DNA of 64,000 bases from Streptomyces roseifaciens (lineage in GTDB: Bacteria > Actinomycetota > Actinomycetes > Streptomycetales > Streptomycetaceae): contig NZ_LNBE01000004.1 in NCBI RefSeq assembly GCF_001445655.1, positions 2,232,001 to 2,296,000 on the forward strand. Reading direction: 5' to 3'. A program made the translations under genes and the position numbers. The notes below the pieces were generated by a model. The model ran no database searches. It saw only the letters and a list, made by a program, of their open reading frames with translations, and had not been told where the DNA came from. This document shows, piece by piece, positions 32,239 through 44,160 of the stretch (position 1 is its first letter; every line of letters starts with the position of its first letter).

Positions 32239-34311
32239 GTGACCCACGATGCCGAGCACAGCCCGCCGCCGCCCGCGCCCGGCCGGCCCGCCGCGAGCGC
32301 GCCGCCCCCCGCGGGCACGGTGTTCGTCGGCGGGGCGATCGCCGCGGGGCTGGGGCTCGGGGCGCTGGCCGTGGTCGTCCTGCTGCTGTGGATCACCTCG
32401 CCGTACCCGGACGGCGGCGCGGGCGAGGCCCTGCGCTCCGCCGCCGGCCTGTGGCTGCTCGCCCACGGCGCGGACCTCGTCCGCACGGACACCCTCACCG
32501 GGGCGCCCGCCCCGATCGGCCTCACGCCGATGCTGCTGGCCGTGCTGCCCTGCTGGCTGCTCTACCGGGCCGCGCGGCACGCCCTGGAACCGGCGGTCGA
32601 GCCGCCCGACGACCACGACGGCTTCCCGTACCCGGAAGCCGTCCCCTTCGAGGAGCTCACGCCCGAGGAGATCCTCGCAGCGGCCCAGCCCCCGGCCCCG
32701 GCCCCGGCGGAGGCCGCGCCCCGTCCCGCCCCGGGCAGGACCGCCGCGGCCCTCCTCGGCGGCTATCTGCTCGTCGCCGTCGGCGCCGTCCTCTACGCCG
32801 CCTCGGGCCCGGTACGGGCCGAGCCGCTGAGCGCCCTGCTCCACGTGCCGGTCGTCGCGGGGGCGTCCGTCGCGGCCGGGATGTGGGCTGCGGGCCGCCC
32901 GCACGACACGCCGTCGCCGGTTCTGCGCCGAGCGCTCGCGGCGGTCCCCGCGCGGCTGCGGCGCCGCTTCACCCGGGCCCGGTCGGCCGCGGCCCTGCGC
33001 GCCGGGACCGCCGGCACCGTCGTCCTGCTCGGCGGGGGCGCCGTCCTCCTCGCGGCCTCCCTCGCCGTCCACGCGGGCGCCGTACGCGAGTCCCTCCTGC
33101 AGATCACCGCGGCCTGGTCGGGCCGCGTCGCGGTGCTGCTGCTGTGCCTCGCCCTGCTGCCCAACGCCGTCGTCTGGGCCGCGGCCTACGGGCTCGGGCC
33201 GGGCTTCGCCGTGGGCACGGCCGGCGTCGTCGCGCCCCTCGGCATCACCGCGTACCCGCTGCTGCCGTCCTTCCCGCTCTTCGCGATCCTCCCCGCCCCG
33301 GGCCCCGCCGAGCCGCTGCCCCTGGCGGCCTCGGCGGCCGTGAGCCTCGCGGCCGGGGCCACCGTCGCCTACGCCGCCGTGCCGCGCCGCAGCGCGGACC
33401 TGGCCCGGGCGGGGCTCGGCGAGACCGTCGCCGTCGCCGCCCTCGGCTCCGTGTTCTGCGCGCTCGTCGTCACCCTGCTGACCTACGCGGCGGGCGGCAC
33501 CCTGGGCGCATCCGTCCTCGCCACCTTCGGGCCCTCGTGGCGGCTGGTGGGCGCGGCCGCGCTCGTCTGGACGACCGCCGTGAGCGTCCCCGGGGCGATC
33601 GTTCTGCGCTGGCTGCGGCGGCGCATCGCCCTGGGCGCCGGAGCCGGCGCCGGTGCCGTCGCCGGTGGACTGTCGGCGGAGGCCCTTGCGGGCGCCGTCG
33701 CCCCGGCCCGCGGCGCGGGAGCCGTCGTCCTGGCCGGGACACCGTCCCTGCGGCTGTCCGCGGGCACCCACCGCCGGGTCCCGCCGACGCGGGCGGACCG
33801 GCCCCGCAAGGCGCGCCGGGCGCGCGCCCGCTGGTGGACCGGCGGCCGGGCCGCCCGCGCGGTGGGCTCCTGGCTGGGCTTCGGGGCGGGTACGGACCGC
33901 GCGGCGAGCGGGCTGCGCGCCGACACGGCGACCCTCTCCTTCACCCGGCCCGGGGCGACGGGGCCCGCGTGGTCGGCCGAGCCGGGGGCCACCCCCGTGG
34001 AGGCGCTGCCCGTACGGGGTGCTCCGGCGGGCTCCGCTGCGGTCGGGCTCGCTGCGCCGGCCATGTCGTCCGGGCCGTCCGTGCCGTCCGGAGCCGAGGA
34101 GCGGGCCGCGCGGCGCGGGTGGTTCGGGCGCCGGAAGACGAAGGGGAGCAGGCGGCGGGGGAGAGGGGCGCCGCGGGTGCCGGCGTTCGATGCGGCGGCC
34201 TGGCACGACACGGGGGCGCGGCAGGTGCGGTGGGCTGCGCTGCGGGATTCCGGGGGCGGGCTGATGCCGGCGTTCGAGCCGCACGATGCGGCGCCGCAGG
34301 ACCGGGGCTGA
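32239..34311 (+). CDS. DUF6350 multi-spanning membrane protein
   Basis: A 690-residue integral membrane protein of the actinobacterial DUF6350 family. About 10-12 hydrophobic helices occupy residues 25-480 (GAIAAGLGLGALAVVVLLLW first), with long Ala/Pro loops. The last 190 residues are basic, low-complexity and probably cytoplasmic. The start is GTG; no strong ribosome site is seen. It always sits near sucCD or purN in streptomycetes as I recall, but no function is known. Confidence 0.85.
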   Translation: MTHDAEHSPPPPAPGRPAASAPPPAGTVFVGGAIAAGLGLGALAVVVLLLWITSPYPDGGAGEALRSAAGLWLLAHGADLVRTDTLTGAPAPIGLTPMLLAVLPCWLLYRAARHALEPAVEPPDDHDGFPYPEAVPFEELTPEEILAAAQPPAPAPAEAAPRPAPGRTAAALLGGYLLVAVGAVLYAASGPVRAEPLSALLHVPVVAGASVAAGMWAAGRPHDTPSPVLRRALAAVPARLRRRFTRARSAAALRAGTAGTVVLLGGGAVLLAASLAVHAGAVRESLLQITAAWSGRVAVLLLCLALLPNAVVWAAAYGLGPGFAVGTAGVVAPLGITAYPLLPSFPLFAILPAPGPAEPLPLAASAAVSLAAGATVAYAAVPRRSADLARAGLGETVAVAALGSVFCALVVTLLTYAAGGTLGASVLATFGPSWRLVGAAALVWTTAVSVPGAIVLRWLRRRIALGAGAGAGAVAGGLSAEALAGAVAPARGAGAVVLAGTPSLRLSAGTHRRVPPTRADRPRKARRARARWWTGGRAARAVGSWLGFGAGTDRAASGLRADTATLSFTRPGATGPAWSAEPGATPVEALPVRGAPAGSAAVGLAAPAMSSGPSVPSGAEERAARRGWFGRRKTKGSRRRGRGAPRVPAFDAAAWHDTGARQVRWAALRDSGGGLMPAFEPHDAAPQDRG

Positions 34312-34374
34312 CGCCGCGGGGCGCTGCCCCGGACCCCGGTCCTCAATCTCCGGACGGGCTGATTTGTTCCTGCG

Positions 34375-35115
34375 TCAGTCCCGCGTCCCCAGCAGCGGCC
34401 GCAGCTGCTTCGGGAGGTGCTTCTCGCACGCCTGCTCCGAGCTCTGGGTCAGGGCGTCGTCCACGCACGTGTAGTAGTCGCTGTAGACGATCTGGAAGAC
34501 GAACGTCGCCGCCACGATGGCCAGCGCCAGCCCGCCCGTCACCAGGCCGCTGACCGCCGCCGTCGTCTGCGGCCGGAAGGCGCCGGGCGCCGGGGCGGGG
34601 GCCGCCGGGGTGTCCGGGTCCTGTCGCTGCGGCCGGGCCTTGGCGCGCAGGGCGCTGACGCCCCAGTAGAGGGAGAGGGCGCCGAGCAGCAGGGCGACGT
34701 AGGGGATGCTGAACAGGGCGAAGAAGAAGCCCCACATGCCCGCGAGCAGGGCGTAGCGGGCGCGCCGCTGGGCGGGGTCCGTGGGGTCCCAGCGCAGGCC
34801 GCCGTTCCCGCCCGGGCCGCCGGGGCCGCCTGCGGGGCCGCCCGGGCCGCCGCCGAAGCCGCCGTCGTGGCGGCCGGGCTGCCTGCTGCTCCACTGGCTG
34901 CCCCAGGCGGGGGGCTGCTGCCGCCCGTCGCCGGAGTCGTTCCCGTCCTGCGAGCCGTCCTCCTGGCCGCCGTCCCGGCCGTTCCCGTGGCCCTGCGGTC
35001 CCTGCGGGTGCTGCCGCGGCTGCCAGGGCCGGTCGGGCTGTCCCTCCGGCGGCGGCGCGAAGGGGTTGTCCCGCTGCTCGTCGGGGGAGGGCGGCGTGGG
35101 GCGGTCGTGCGACAT
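34375..35115 (-). CDS. DUF4190-like membrane protein
   Basis: A 246-residue protein. The N-terminal 110 residues are hydrophilic and rich in Pro, Gln and Gly (including [18 protein letters not shown]). Three hydrophobic helices follow ([55 protein letters not shown]), then a short tail with two Cys. ATG at 35115 is preceded by GAGGA; another ATG lies 15 bases upstream. The function is unknown. Confidence 0.8.
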   Translation of the reverse strand: MSHDRPTPPSPDEQRDNPFAPPPEGQPDRPWQPRQHPQGPQGHGNGRDGGQEDGSQDGNDSGDGRQQPPAWGSQWSSRQPGRHDGGFGGGPGGPAGGPGGPGGNGGLRWDPTDPAQRRARYALLAGMWGFFFALFSIPYVALLLGALSLYWGVSALRAKARPQRQDPDTPAAPAPAPGAFRPQTTAAVSGLVTGGLALAIVAATFVFQIVYSDYYTCVDDALTQSSEQACEKHLPKQLRPLLGTRD

Positions 35116-35557
35116 GCGGGCGTTCCTCATCGCACCGCCGCCGGGGGTTTCGGTGGGCAGCGCGAGGCGGTGAGCCGCGTGACGGCGTCGGTCCGGCATG
35201 TGGAGTGTGTCTTCCCCTTGTGTCGTCGTCCGGCACGCCCAGGATGTGCGCCGTCCAGGATGTGTGCCCGAACGCCCGGGACGTACGGCACATCCCCGGC
35301 GTCCGTGCCTACCGCACTCCGAACGTACGGCGTCGCGCCCGGATTCCGTGCACGTGGCCCGCGCTTTTCCGTGCGCTGCTTCCAGACGCTACCTTCCGCG
35401 CGCGCCCCCGTCCCGCGGGGGCCGTTCGGTGTGCCGGTATCGTTGCTGGCGGTCGGCGGGTTCGTAGAGTCCCCCGTATTCGGCGACGCCCTCGTCTCGT
35501 ACGACCATACAAACCGTACGGCCATCACACCGCTCGCCCGCGAGAAAGGGCCCCACC
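35116..35557. other. 442-bp divergent intergenic region before purN
   Basis: The region separates the DUF4190-like gene from purN. TAGAGT (35465-35470) could be a -10 box for a purN transcript with a leader of about 80 bases, and GAGAAAGGG precedes the GTG start. Several GTACGG motifs recur (35284, 35324, 35517). I recognise no riboswitch or gene. Confidence 0.4.
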
Positions 35558-36190
35558 GTGGCCTCCCCGCCTCCCGCGCCCCCCGCCCGCCTCGTCGTCC
35601 TGGTCTCCGGCTCCGGCACCAATCTGCAGGCCCTGCTCGATGCGATCGCCGCCGACCCGGAGGGCTACGGCGCCCGGATCGTGGCCGTGGGCGCCGACCG
35701 GGACGGCATCGCCGGCCTGGAGCGGGCCGAGCGCGCCGGGATCCCCACGTTCGTCTGCCGCGTCAAGGACCACCCGACGCGCGACGCCTGGGACCGTGCG
35801 CTGACGGAGGCCACCGCGGCCCACGAGCCGGACCTGGTGGTCTCGGCCGGTTTCATGAAGATCGTGGGCAAGGAGTTCCTGGCCCGCTTCGGGGGCCGCG
35901 TGATCAATACGCACCCCGCCCTGCTGCCCAGCTTCCCCGGCGCCCACGGCGCGCGCGACGCGCTCGCGTACGGCGTCAAGGTGACCGGGTGCACCGTGCA
36001 CTTCGTCGACGACGGCGTCGACACCGGTCCGATCATCGCCCAGGGCGTGGTCGGGGTCCGGGACGAGGACGACGAATCCGCGCTGCACGAGCGGATCAAG
36101 GAAGTCGAGCGCGAGCTGCTCGTCGAGGTCGTGGGGCGCCTGGCCCGCAACGGCTACCGCATAGAGGGACGAAAGGTGAAATTCCTGTGA
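35558..36190 (+). CDS. purN: Phosphoribosylglycinamide formyltransferase
   Basis: A 210-residue enzyme of purine synthesis that transfers formyl from 10-formyl-tetrahydrofolate to GAR. The nucleotide loop [28 protein letters not shown] and [17 protein letters not shown] are diagnostic, with catalytic Asn, His and Asp in their usual places. Start GTG. It overlaps purH by four bases (GTGA), so the two formyl-transfer steps of the pathway are co-translated. Confidence 0.97.
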   Translation: MASPPPAPPARLVVLVSGSGTNLQALLDAIAADPEGYGARIVAVGADRDGIAGLERAERAGIPTFVCRVKDHPTRDAWDRALTEATAAHEPDLVVSAGFMKIVGKEFLARFGGRVINTHPALLPSFPGAHGARDALAYGVKVTGCTVHFVDDGVDTGPIIAQGVVGVRDEDDESALHERIKEVERELLVEVVGRLARNGYRIEGRKVKFL

Positions 36191-37749
36191 CCGCCGAAGG
36201 TATGAAGCGGCCCATCCGCCGCGCGCTGGTCAGCGTCTACGACAAGGCCGGGCTGGAGGAGCTCACGCGCGGTCTGCACGAGGCGGGCGTCGAGCTCGTC
36301 TCGACCGGCTCGACGGCCGGCCGGATCGCCGCCGCCGGCGTCCCGGTCACCCGGGTCGAGGAGCTCACCGGATTCCCCGAGTGCCTGGACGGCCGCGTCA
36401 AGACGCTCCACCCGCGCGTCCACGCCGGCATCCTGGCCGACCAGCGCCTGGACTCCCACCGCGAGCAGCTGGCCGAGCTGGGCGTCGAGCCGTTCGAGCT
36501 GGTGATCGTCAACCTCTACCCGTTCCGGGAGACCGTCGCCTCCGGCGCCTCGCCCGACGAGTGCGTGGAGCAGATCGACATCGGCGGCCCCTCGATGGTC
36601 CGCGCCGCCGCCAAGAACCACCCCTCGGTGGCCGTCGTGGTCAACCCCGGCCGCTACCAGGACGTCCTCAAGGCCGTCGCCGACGGCGGCTTCGACCTCG
36701 CGCAGCGCAAGCGCCTGGCCGCCGAGGCGTTCCAGCACACCGCCGCCTACGACGTGGCCGTCGCCAACTGGTTCGCCGAGGGCTACGGCGCCGACGACGG
36801 CGAGTGGCCGGACTTCATCGGCGCCTCCTACGAGCGCAAGCAGGTCCTGCGCTACGGCGAGAACCCGCACCAGCCCGCCGCCCTCTACACGGACGGCACG
36901 GGCAAGGGCCTCGCCTACGCCGAGCAGCTGCACGGCAAGGAGATGTCCTACAACAACTACGTCGACACCGAGGCGGCCCGCCGGGCGGCGTACGACCACA
37001 CCGACCCCTGCGTCGCGATCATCAAGCACGCCAACCCGTGCGGCATCGCCGTCGGTTCGGACGTCGCCGAGGCCCACCGCAAGGCCCACGAGTGCGACCC
37101 GCTGTCGGCGTTCGGCGGCGTGATCGCCGTCAACAGCCCCGTGTCGGTCGCCATGGCCGAGCAGGTCGCCGAGATCTTCACCGAGGTCATCGTCGCCCCG
37201 GCCTACGAGGACGGCGCCGTCGAGGTGCTCGCCCGCAAGAAGAACATCCGCGTGCTGCGCTGCGCCGACGCCCCCGCGGCGCACGGCGAGACCCGTCCCG
37301 TCGAGGGCGGCGTCCTGGTCCAGGTCAAGGACCGGCTGCAGGCCGGGGGCGACGACCCGGCCAACTGGACGCTCGCCACGGGCGAGGCGCTCTCCGCCGC
37401 CGAGCTCGCCGAGCTGGCCTTCGCCTGGCGCGCCTGCCGCGCGGTCAAGTCCAACGCGATCCTGCTGGCCAAGGACGGCGCGACCGTCGGCGTCGGCATG
37501 GGCCAGGTCAACCGCGTCGACTCCGCGAAGCTGGCGGTGCAGCGGGCGGGCGAGGAGCGGGTGCGCGGCTCGTACGCCGCCTCCGACGCCTTCTTCCCCT
37601 TCCCGGACGGGCTGGAGGTGCTGACGGCCGCGGGCGTCAAGGCCGTGGTGCAGCCGGGCGGTTCGGTCCGCGACGAGCAGGTCGTGGAGGCCGCGAAGGC
37701 GGCGGGCGTGACGATGTACTTCACCGGTACGCGCCACTTCTTCCACTAG
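36187..37749 (+). CDS. purH: AICAR formyltransferase/IMP cyclohydrolase
   Basis: A 520-residue bifunctional enzyme for the last two steps of IMP synthesis. The N-terminal cyclohydrolase domain begins [19 protein letters not shown] with [14 protein letters not shown]. The C-terminal formyltransferase domain carries [24 protein letters not shown] and the closing [10 protein letters not shown]. Start GTG overlaps the purN stop. It uses 10-formyl-tetrahydrofolate, which FolD, encoded 0.9 kb downstream, can supply. Confidence 0.97.
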   Translation: MTAEGMKRPIRRALVSVYDKAGLEELTRGLHEAGVELVSTGSTAGRIAAAGVPVTRVEELTGFPECLDGRVKTLHPRVHAGILADQRLDSHREQLAELGVEPFELVIVNLYPFRETVASGASPDECVEQIDIGGPSMVRAAAKNHPSVAVVVNPGRYQDVLKAVADGGFDLAQRKRLAAEAFQHTAAYDVAVANWFAEGYGADDGEWPDFIGASYERKQVLRYGENPHQPAALYTDGTGKGLAYAEQLHGKEMSYNNYVDTEAARRAAYDHTDPCVAIIKHANPCGIAVGSDVAEAHRKAHECDPLSAFGGVIAVNSPVSVAMAEQVAEIFTEVIVAPAYEDGAVEVLARKKNIRVLRCADAPAAHGETRPVEGGVLVQVKDRLQAGGDDPANWTLATGEALSAAELAELAFAWRACRAVKSNAILLAKDGATVGVGMGQVNRVDSAKLAVQRAGEERVRGSYAASDAFFPFPDGLEVLTAAGVKAVVQPGGSVRDEQVVEAAKAAGVTMYFTGTRHFFH

Positions 37750-37761
37750 GCCGCGGAACGG

Positions 37762-37805
37762 GCGGAGGCCCGTACCCCGATGCGATCGGGTGTACGGGCC
37801 TCCGC
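37762..37805. terminator. Bidirectional terminator, purH and convergent gene
   Basis: GCGGAGGCCCGTAC pairs with GTACGGGCCTCCGC, and inside it CCCGA pairs with TCGGG, giving a stem of about 19 bp. It lies between the two convergent stops. Confidence 0.85.
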
Positions 37806-37824
37806 GTCCGTCACGTGCGTGCGC

Positions 37825-38427
37825 TCAGAAGCGCGGGCGGCGGAACCAGTCCTGCGAAGCCTGCTTGGCCGCGAAGACGATCACCAGGATCGACAGGATC
37901 AGGCCGATGAGGCCGACGCCGTAGAAGACGATGCACACCAGGCCGCTGATGATGCCGAACGCCGCATAGACGATCGAGCCGACGCGGACGCCATTGCCGC
38001 CCTTGGCGTAGCGCACCGCGAGAATGATGCCGATGATCGCAAAGATCACGGCCAGCGCGGCGAGGAACGCGAACACGCCCTTTCCGGCGTCGAAGACCGT
38101 GTCGGCATCCACGGTGTCGCCCTGCGCGGTGGTGACCGTGCCACCTCCGTGGGTCTTCTTCGCGTCACCGATCGCCGCGATCGCGGCGGCGCACAGGCCC
38201 GCCACGATCACGTGCACCGCGGCGATCGCGTACAGCATGACGCGGGCCGCCTTGGTGATGCCCGGCATCACCTGCGGCCCCTGCGGGGCACCGGCGTAGC
38301 CGCCCTGCGCCTGCGGGTACGCGGCGTACGGCTGGCCGGGCTGGCCGCCCTGGGGCTGCTGCGGATATCCGTAACCGGGCGCCTGCTGGGGCGCACCGTA
38401 CGGGTTGTTCTGATCGCCGAAGCTCAT
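37825..38427 (-). CDS. Pro/Gln-rich integral membrane protein
   Basis: A 200-residue protein. The first 55 residues are hydrophilic and rich in Pro, Gln, Gly and Tyr ([18 protein letters not shown]). Four hydrophobic helices follow ([74 protein letters not shown]). GGAGGAAA precedes the ATG. It resembles many small actinobacterial membrane proteins with disordered N-termini. The function is unknown. Confidence 0.82.
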   Translation of the reverse strand: MSFGDQNNPYGAPQQAPGYGYPQQPQGGQPGQPYAAYPQAQGGYAGAPQGPQVMPGITKAARVMLYAIAAVHVIVAGLCAAAIAAIGDAKKTHGGGTVTTAQGDTVDADTVFDAGKGVFAFLAALAVIFAIIGIILAVRYAKGGNGVRVGSIVYAAFGIISGLVCIVFYGVGLIGLILSILVIVFAAKQASQDWFRRPRF

Positions 38428-38677
38428 GCTGGGGATTTCCTCCGTCGGTGTCGTGCGGGGACGGCGCGGGCATTCGGAGGAGAGTTGTGTCAGCGGCTCG
38501 CCCCCGATTTGCACGCGCGGCACGCGGATCATCGTTATCGGGCCTCTGACTTTTGTCCAGCTGATACCCGTATCCGAGGGGCCGCGGGGGCTGCAGGGAA
38601 TAACCGAAGCGAATTCGTCACCTGCGGCGGGCCGCCCTGATTGGAACCATGGCCGCCCCATCCGCGAGGATGGGGTC

Positions 38678-39547
38678 ATGACCGCCCAGATTCTCGATGG
38701 CAAGGCCACCGCAGCAGCGATCAAGTCCGAACTCACCGTGCGCGTGGAGGCGCTGAAGGCCAAGGGCGTGCAGCCCGGTCTCGGCACCGTCCTCGTCGGC
38801 GACGACCCCGGCAGCAAGTGGTACGTCGCCGGCAAGCACCGCGACTGCGCCGAGGTCGGCATCGCCTCGATCCAGCGCGAACTCCCCGCCACGGCCACCC
38901 AGGAGGAGATCGAGGCGGTCGTCCGCGAGCTCAACGACAACCCCGACTGCACCGGTTACATCGTCCAACTCCCCCTCCCCAAGGGCATCGACACCAACCG
39001 CGTCCTGGAGCTGATGGACCCGGCCAAGGACGCCGACGGCCTGCACCCGATGAGCCTCGGCCGCCTGGTGCTGAACGAGACCGGCCCGCTGCCCTGCACC
39101 CCCAACGGCATCATCGAGCTGCTGCGCCGCCACGACGTCGAGCTCAACGGCAAGCACGTCGTGGTGGTGGGCCGCGGCATCACCGTCGGCCGCTCGATCG
39201 GCCTGCTGCTGACCCGCAGGACCGAGAACTCCACGGTCACCCTCTGTCACACCGGCACCCGTGACCTGTCGGCGCACCTGCGCGACGCCGACATCATCGT
39301 CGCCGCGGCGGGCGTGGGCCACCTGATCAAGCCGGAGGACGTCAAGCCCGGCGCGGCCGTGCTGGACGTCGGCGTCAGCCGCGACGGCGAGGGCAAGATC
39401 ATGGGCGATGTCGACCCGGCGGTCGCCAAGGTCGCCGGCTGGGTCTCGCCGAACCCCGGCGGCGTCGGCCCGATGACCCGGGCCCTGCTGCTGGTGAACG
39501 TGGTGGAGGCCGCCGAGCGCGCCACCGGAAGCGGCAATGCGGCCTGA
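38678..39547 (+). CDS. folD: Methylenetetrahydrofolate dehydrogenase/cyclohydrolase
   Basis: A 289-residue bifunctional enzyme that makes 10-formyl-tetrahydrofolate for purine synthesis. [11 protein letters not shown] carries the catalytic Lys. [29 protein letters not shown] and the NADP-binding [17 protein letters not shown] are all present. Length is normal. It overlaps the DUF3017 gene by 11 bases. Its product feeds PurN and PurH encoded just upstream. Confidence 0.96.
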   Translation: MTAQILDGKATAAAIKSELTVRVEALKAKGVQPGLGTVLVGDDPGSKWYVAGKHRDCAEVGIASIQRELPATATQEEIEAVVRELNDNPDCTGYIVQLPLPKGIDTNRVLELMDPAKDADGLHPMSLGRLVLNETGPLPCTPNGIIELLRRHDVELNGKHVVVVGRGITVGRSIGLLLTRRTENSTVTLCHTGTRDLSAHLRDADIIVAAAGVGHLIKPEDVKPGAAVLDVGVSRDGEGKIMGDVDPAVAKVAGWVSPNPGGVGPMTRALLLVNVVEAAERATGSGNAA

Positions 39548-39968
39548 GGAGGAGCCGGGCAGCGGACCGGGCAAGGAGCCGGGCGCCGGCAAGGGCCGCC
39601 GCTTCCAGCTCACGCGGGACACCGCCCGCCCCGAGGGCGGCGGACGCGCCGCCCCGGGTGACGCCCCGGCGCCGGCGCGCCAGTGGCCGCTGCTGGCGGT
39701 CATGGGCGTGACGGGGCTCGGGCTGCTGATCGTCGCCTTCGACGCGTTCCGGGTCGGGACGCTGCTGATCGGGCTGGCGATGGCCGGCGGCGCGGTGCTG
39801 CGCTGGGCCCTGCCGTCCGTGGGCATGCTGGCCGTGCGCTCGCGGTTCACGGACATGATCACGTACGGCGGGCTGGGCGGGGCGATCCTGCTGCTGTCCC
39901 TGATGGCGCAGCCGCACCCGTGGCTGAAGGTGCCGTTCCTGGAGGACATCCTCCACTTCACGGTCTAG
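39537..39968 (+). CDS. DUF3017 membrane protein
   Basis: A 143-residue protein coupled to folD by an 11-base overlap. After 45 hydrophilic residues it has three hydrophobic helices ([51 protein letters not shown]). The DUF3017 family is conserved after folD in streptomycetes as I recall. The function is unknown. Confidence 0.85.
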   Translation: MRPEEEPGSGPGKEPGAGKGRRFQLTRDTARPEGGGRAAPGDAPAPARQWPLLAVMGVTGLGLLIVAFDAFRVGTLLIGLAMAGGAVLRWALPSVGMLAVRSRFTDMITYGGLGGAILLLSLMAQPHPWLKVPFLEDILHFTV

Positions 39969-39990
39969 ATCCGGCTCCGCGGTCCGGATC
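39968..39990 (+). terminator. Hairpin after folD-DUF3017
   Basis: GATCCGG pairs with CCGGATC around a nine-base loop right at the end of the DUF3017 gene. The stem is short, so termination is only possible. A second, imperfect hairpin lies at 40052-40083. Confidence 0.4.
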
Positions 39991-40116
39991 CGACTCCACG
40001 GCCCGAACTCGACCGGCTTTGCCCGATTTCGAGTAGTTTGATGACGAGGTGATCCCTTTCCTGCCCCGCAGGGCGGGAAGGGGCCGGTGCTGCCCGCGAG
40101 AGGGACGTTCCCCGTC

Positions 40117-41343
40117 ATGGCCAAGATCAAGGTAGTCGGCCCGGTCGTCGAGCTCGACGGCGACGAGATGACCCGGATCATCTGGCGGTTCATCAAGGAC
40201 CGGCTGATCCTGCCCCACCTCGACCTCGAGCTGAAGTACTTCGACCTGGGCATCGAGAACCGCGACGCCACCGGCGACCAGGTGACCGCCGACGCCGCGC
40301 GCGCCATCCGGCAGTACGGCGCCGGCGTGAAGTGCGCGACGATCACGCCGGACGAGGCGCGGGTCGAGGAGTTCGGCCTCAAGGCGATGTACCCCTCGCC
40401 CAACGGCACCATCCGCAACATCCTCGGCGGGGTGATCTTCCGCGAGCCGATCATCATGGCGAACGTGCCGAAGCACGTCCCCGGCTGGACGAAGCCCATC
40501 GTCATCGGCCGTCACGCCTTCGGCGACCAGTACTGCGCGACCGACCTGAAGATCCCCGGCGCGGGCACCCTGACCCTGGCCTACACCCCGAAGGACGGCT
40601 CCGAGCCGCTGGAGCTGGAGGTCTACGACTTCCCCGGCCCCGGCGTCGCCCTCGCCATGTACAACCTGGACGCGTCGATCCGCGACTTCGCGCGCGCCTC
40701 CTTCCGCTACGGCCTGGACCGTGGCTACCCGGTCTACCTCTCCACCAAGAACACGATCCTGAAGAAGTACGACGGCCGGTTCAAGGACCTCTTCCAGGAG
40801 GTCTTCGACAGCGAGTTCAAGCCGGACTTCGACCGGGCCGGGCTGACGTACGAGCACCGCCTCATCGACGACATGGTGGCGACCGCGCTGAAGTCCTCCG
40901 GCGGCTACGTCTGGGCCTGCAAGAACTACGACGGCGACGTCCAGTCCGACACCGTCGCCCAGGGCTTCGGCTCGCTCGGCCTGATGACCTCGGTCCTCAT
41001 GTCGCCCGACGGCCGCACGCTGGAGGCCGAGGCCGCGCACGGCACCGTCACCCGCCACTACCGCCGCCACCAGCAGGGCAAGGAGACGTCGACCAACCCG
41101 ATCGCCTCGGTCTTCGCCTGGACCCGGGCCCTGGCCCACCGGGGCAGGCTGGACGGCACGCCCGAGGTCGTCGGCTTCGCGGAGACGCTGGAGCGGGTGT
41201 GCGTCGAGACCGTCGAGGGCGGGCGGATGACCAAGGACCTGGCGCTGCTGATCGGCCCCGAGGCCCCCTGGCTGACCACCGAGGAGTTCCTCGCGGCCGT
41301 GGAGGCGAACCTGCGCGGGAAGCTCGTGCCGGCAGCCGTGTGA
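40117..41343 (+). CDS. icd: NADP-dependent isocitrate dehydrogenase (dimeric, eukaryote-like type)
   Basis: A 408-residue TCA-cycle enzyme making 2-oxoglutarate and [35 protein letters not shown] and [13 protein letters not shown] match the type II homodimeric NADP enzymes best known from eukaryotes, not the 740-residue monomeric form common in actinobacteria. ATG was chosen because family members begin shortly before [21 protein letters not shown] lies 11 bases upstream. A strong hairpin follows. Confidence 0.94.
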   Translation: MAKIKVVGPVVELDGDEMTRIIWRFIKDRLILPHLDLELKYFDLGIENRDATGDQVTADAARAIRQYGAGVKCATITPDEARVEEFGLKAMYPSPNGTIRNILGGVIFREPIIMANVPKHVPGWTKPIVIGRHAFGDQYCATDLKIPGAGTLTLAYTPKDGSEPLELEVYDFPGPGVALAMYNLDASIRDFARASFRYGLDRGYPVYLSTKNTILKKYDGRFKDLFQEVFDSEFKPDFDRAGLTYEHRLIDDMVATALKSSGGYVWACKNYDGDVQSDTVAQGFGSLGLMTSVLMSPDGRTLEAEAAHGTVTRHYRRHQQGKETSTNPIASVFAWTRALAHRGRLDGTPEVVGFAETLERVCVETVEGGRMTKDLALLIGPEAPWLTTEEFLAAVEANLRGKLVPAAV

Positions 41344-41372
41344 ACGGCGTGCCGGCAGTCGCGTGAGCGGCC

Positions 41373-41415
41373 GCGGTGGCCGGTCCTCCACCCCCGTGGG
41401 GGGACCGGCCACCGC
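41373..41415 (+). terminator. Terminator of icd
   Basis: GCGGTGGCCGGTCC pairs with GGACCGGCCACCGC, a perfect 14-bp stem, 30 bases past the icd stop. Confidence 0.8.
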
Positions 41416-41732
41416 CCCGCAGACGAGTTTCATGATCGTGAGTTCGGGCTTCAAGATCTTCAAGCCTGCTGTGGCCGGGGGGTGACGGTTCTGCGACGAG
41501 TTCGCCGTCGCGTATCAGTTGTGCAGCAGATGTGACAAGGGCGCGTGGCGGGACTCCTGATTAACCCAAATGCCACGATGCGCCCCGCCTGTGGGAACTG
41601 CCATGCTGGATTGCGGCATCCCCCTGGGTAGCCAGCACCGAGGCTGCGGAAGGGGCGCCGCGGCACGCACGGCACGGAAATGGGTCACGGCACGGGAAGA
41701 GCACCGCAGACATCGGGGGACAGGGGAGTGCA
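41416..41732 (+). promoter_or_regulatory. Upstream region of the HTH-DUF2690 gene with a 20-bp palindrome
   Basis: GGCTTCAAGATCTTCAAGCC (41447-41466) is palindromic at 18 of 20 bases. No gene is evident in the 317 bp. GGGGAG precedes the next start. The promoter position is unclear; an AT-richer stretch TGATTAACCCAAATG lies at 41559-41573. Confidence 0.4.
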
Positions 41733-42917
41733 ATGCCTCGTTGGAGGGCGCTACCGGAGGAACTCGACCCGGAAGTGCGCGAATTCACCGAACAGCTGCG
41801 CAGACTCGTGGAGCGCAGCGGGCTGAGCATCGGCGCCGTCGCGGACCGCACGGGTTACAGCAAGACGTCGTGGGAGCGCTATCTCGGCGGGCGGCTGCTG
41901 CCGCCGCTGGGGGCCGCCGAGGCGCTGGCCGAGGCGACCGGGACCGACGTGGTCCACCTGAGCACGATGTGGGAGCTCGCGGAGCGGGCGTGGAGCCGCA
42001 GCGAGCTGCGGCACGACTCCACGGTGGAGTCGGCCCGGATCGCCCGGGCGCGGGCCGCGCTGGGGGAGTTCGGCCCGCCGCAGGCCGCCCCGGAAGCCGC
42101 CTCGCAGGCCCCGCAGGCCTCGCAGTCCGCGCAGGCTGCCCCGCAGTCCGTCCGGGCCGGCGGCCGTCCGGGGGCGGTGATCTCGGAGCCGCTCTGCCAC
42201 GAGACGGCGCGCCGGGCGGCAGCCGCGGAGGAGAGCCCGGCCACGGGCCCCGCCGGATCCCCGGGCCCCGCCGGACCCCCGGCTTCCGGCGGATCCCCGG
42301 GCCCCGCCGGGTCGGCCCCGCGCCCGCCCGTCCCAGGCTCGCCCCGCCCGCCCGACTACCGCGCGAAGGCCATCCCGGCCGACGGCCCGGCGCCCCGCCG
42401 GCGCGCGGCCCTCTTCGTCACGGGCGTGGTGGGCGCCCTCCTCGTCGTCGCGGCGGTCGTCCTGCTGCTGGGCGTCGGCGAGGGCACGGGCGGGGGCCCC
42501 GGCAGCGCGCCGCCGCTCGCCTCGCCCTCCGTCGTCCTGCCCGCCGGCGTCAAGTGCACGGGCGCCGAGTGCAGTGGCAAAGACCCCGAGGCCATGGGCT
42601 GCGGCGGCGGCCGGGCGACGACCGCCGGATCCGCGACCGTCGGCACGTCCTACGTCGAGGTCCGTTACAGCCAGGTGTGCGGCGCGGCGTGGGCGCGGAT
42701 AACGCAGGCGGCCCCGGGCGACGCCGTCCGGATAGACGCGGCCGCGGACGGCGGCGTGCCCGCCCGTTCGGAGTCCGGCCGGGTGGTGCGCGACGCCGAC
42801 GGCTACACCCCGATGGTCGCCGTGTCCGGACCGGGGAAGGCCAAGGCCTGCGCGGCGCTGACCTCGGGGCCCGAGGGGTGCACGGTGGCGCGCGCCGCCT
42901 CCGCCCCGGCCGGGTGA
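41733..42917 (+). CDS. Membrane-anchored HTH (XRE) protein with outer DUF2690 domain
   Basis: A 394-residue protein. Residues about 15-65 form an XRE-type helix-turn-helix (LSIGAVADRTGYSKTSWERY). A long Ala/Pro/Gly linker, one membrane helix (about 225-247, LFVTGVVGALLVVAAVVLLL) and a 130-residue outer DUF2690 domain with paired cysteines (VKCTGAECSGKDPEAMGC, then VCGAAW and KACAAL) follow. The topology puts the DNA-binding domain inside and a sensing domain outside. It could transmit an envelope signal, but that is inferred. Confidence 0.88.
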   Translation: MPRWRALPEELDPEVREFTEQLRRLVERSGLSIGAVADRTGYSKTSWERYLGGRLLPPLGAAEALAEATGTDVVHLSTMWELAERAWSRSELRHDSTVESARIARARAALGEFGPPQAAPEAASQAPQASQSAQAAPQSVRAGGRPGAVISEPLCHETARRAAAAEESPATGPAGSPGPAGPPASGGSPGPAGSAPRPPVPGSPRPPDYRAKAIPADGPAPRRRAALFVTGVVGALLVVAAVVLLLGVGEGTGGGPGSAPPLASPSVVLPAGVKCTGAECSGKDPEAMGCGGGRATTAGSATVGTSYVEVRYSQVCGAAWARITQAAPGDAVRIDAAADGGVPARSESGRVVRDADGYTPMVAVSGPGKAKACAALTSGPEGCTVARAASAPAG

Positions 42918-43001
42918 GCGCCGGGATGCCGCGGCGCCGGGCGCGGCACGGTGAGGCGTCCCACACGGGGGCGGGGGTTCGGAGCGGGCCGGGTCGGATA
43001 G

Positions 43002-44075
<1,074 letters not shown>

Positions 44076-44113
44076 TCCACGGACTCCGGATCCCCGGATC
44101 TCCGGATTCTTCG

Positions 44114-44160
44114 ACGGGAGTGCCCCGGCGGCCTTTTGCCGCCGGGGCACTCCCGTTTTT
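44114..44160 (+). terminator. Intrinsic terminator of mdh
   Basis: A 19-bp perfect stem (ACGGGAGTGCCCCGGCGGC with its complement at 44138-44156) and a five-base loop, followed by TTTTT. This is the most classical terminator in the window. Confidence 0.95.
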
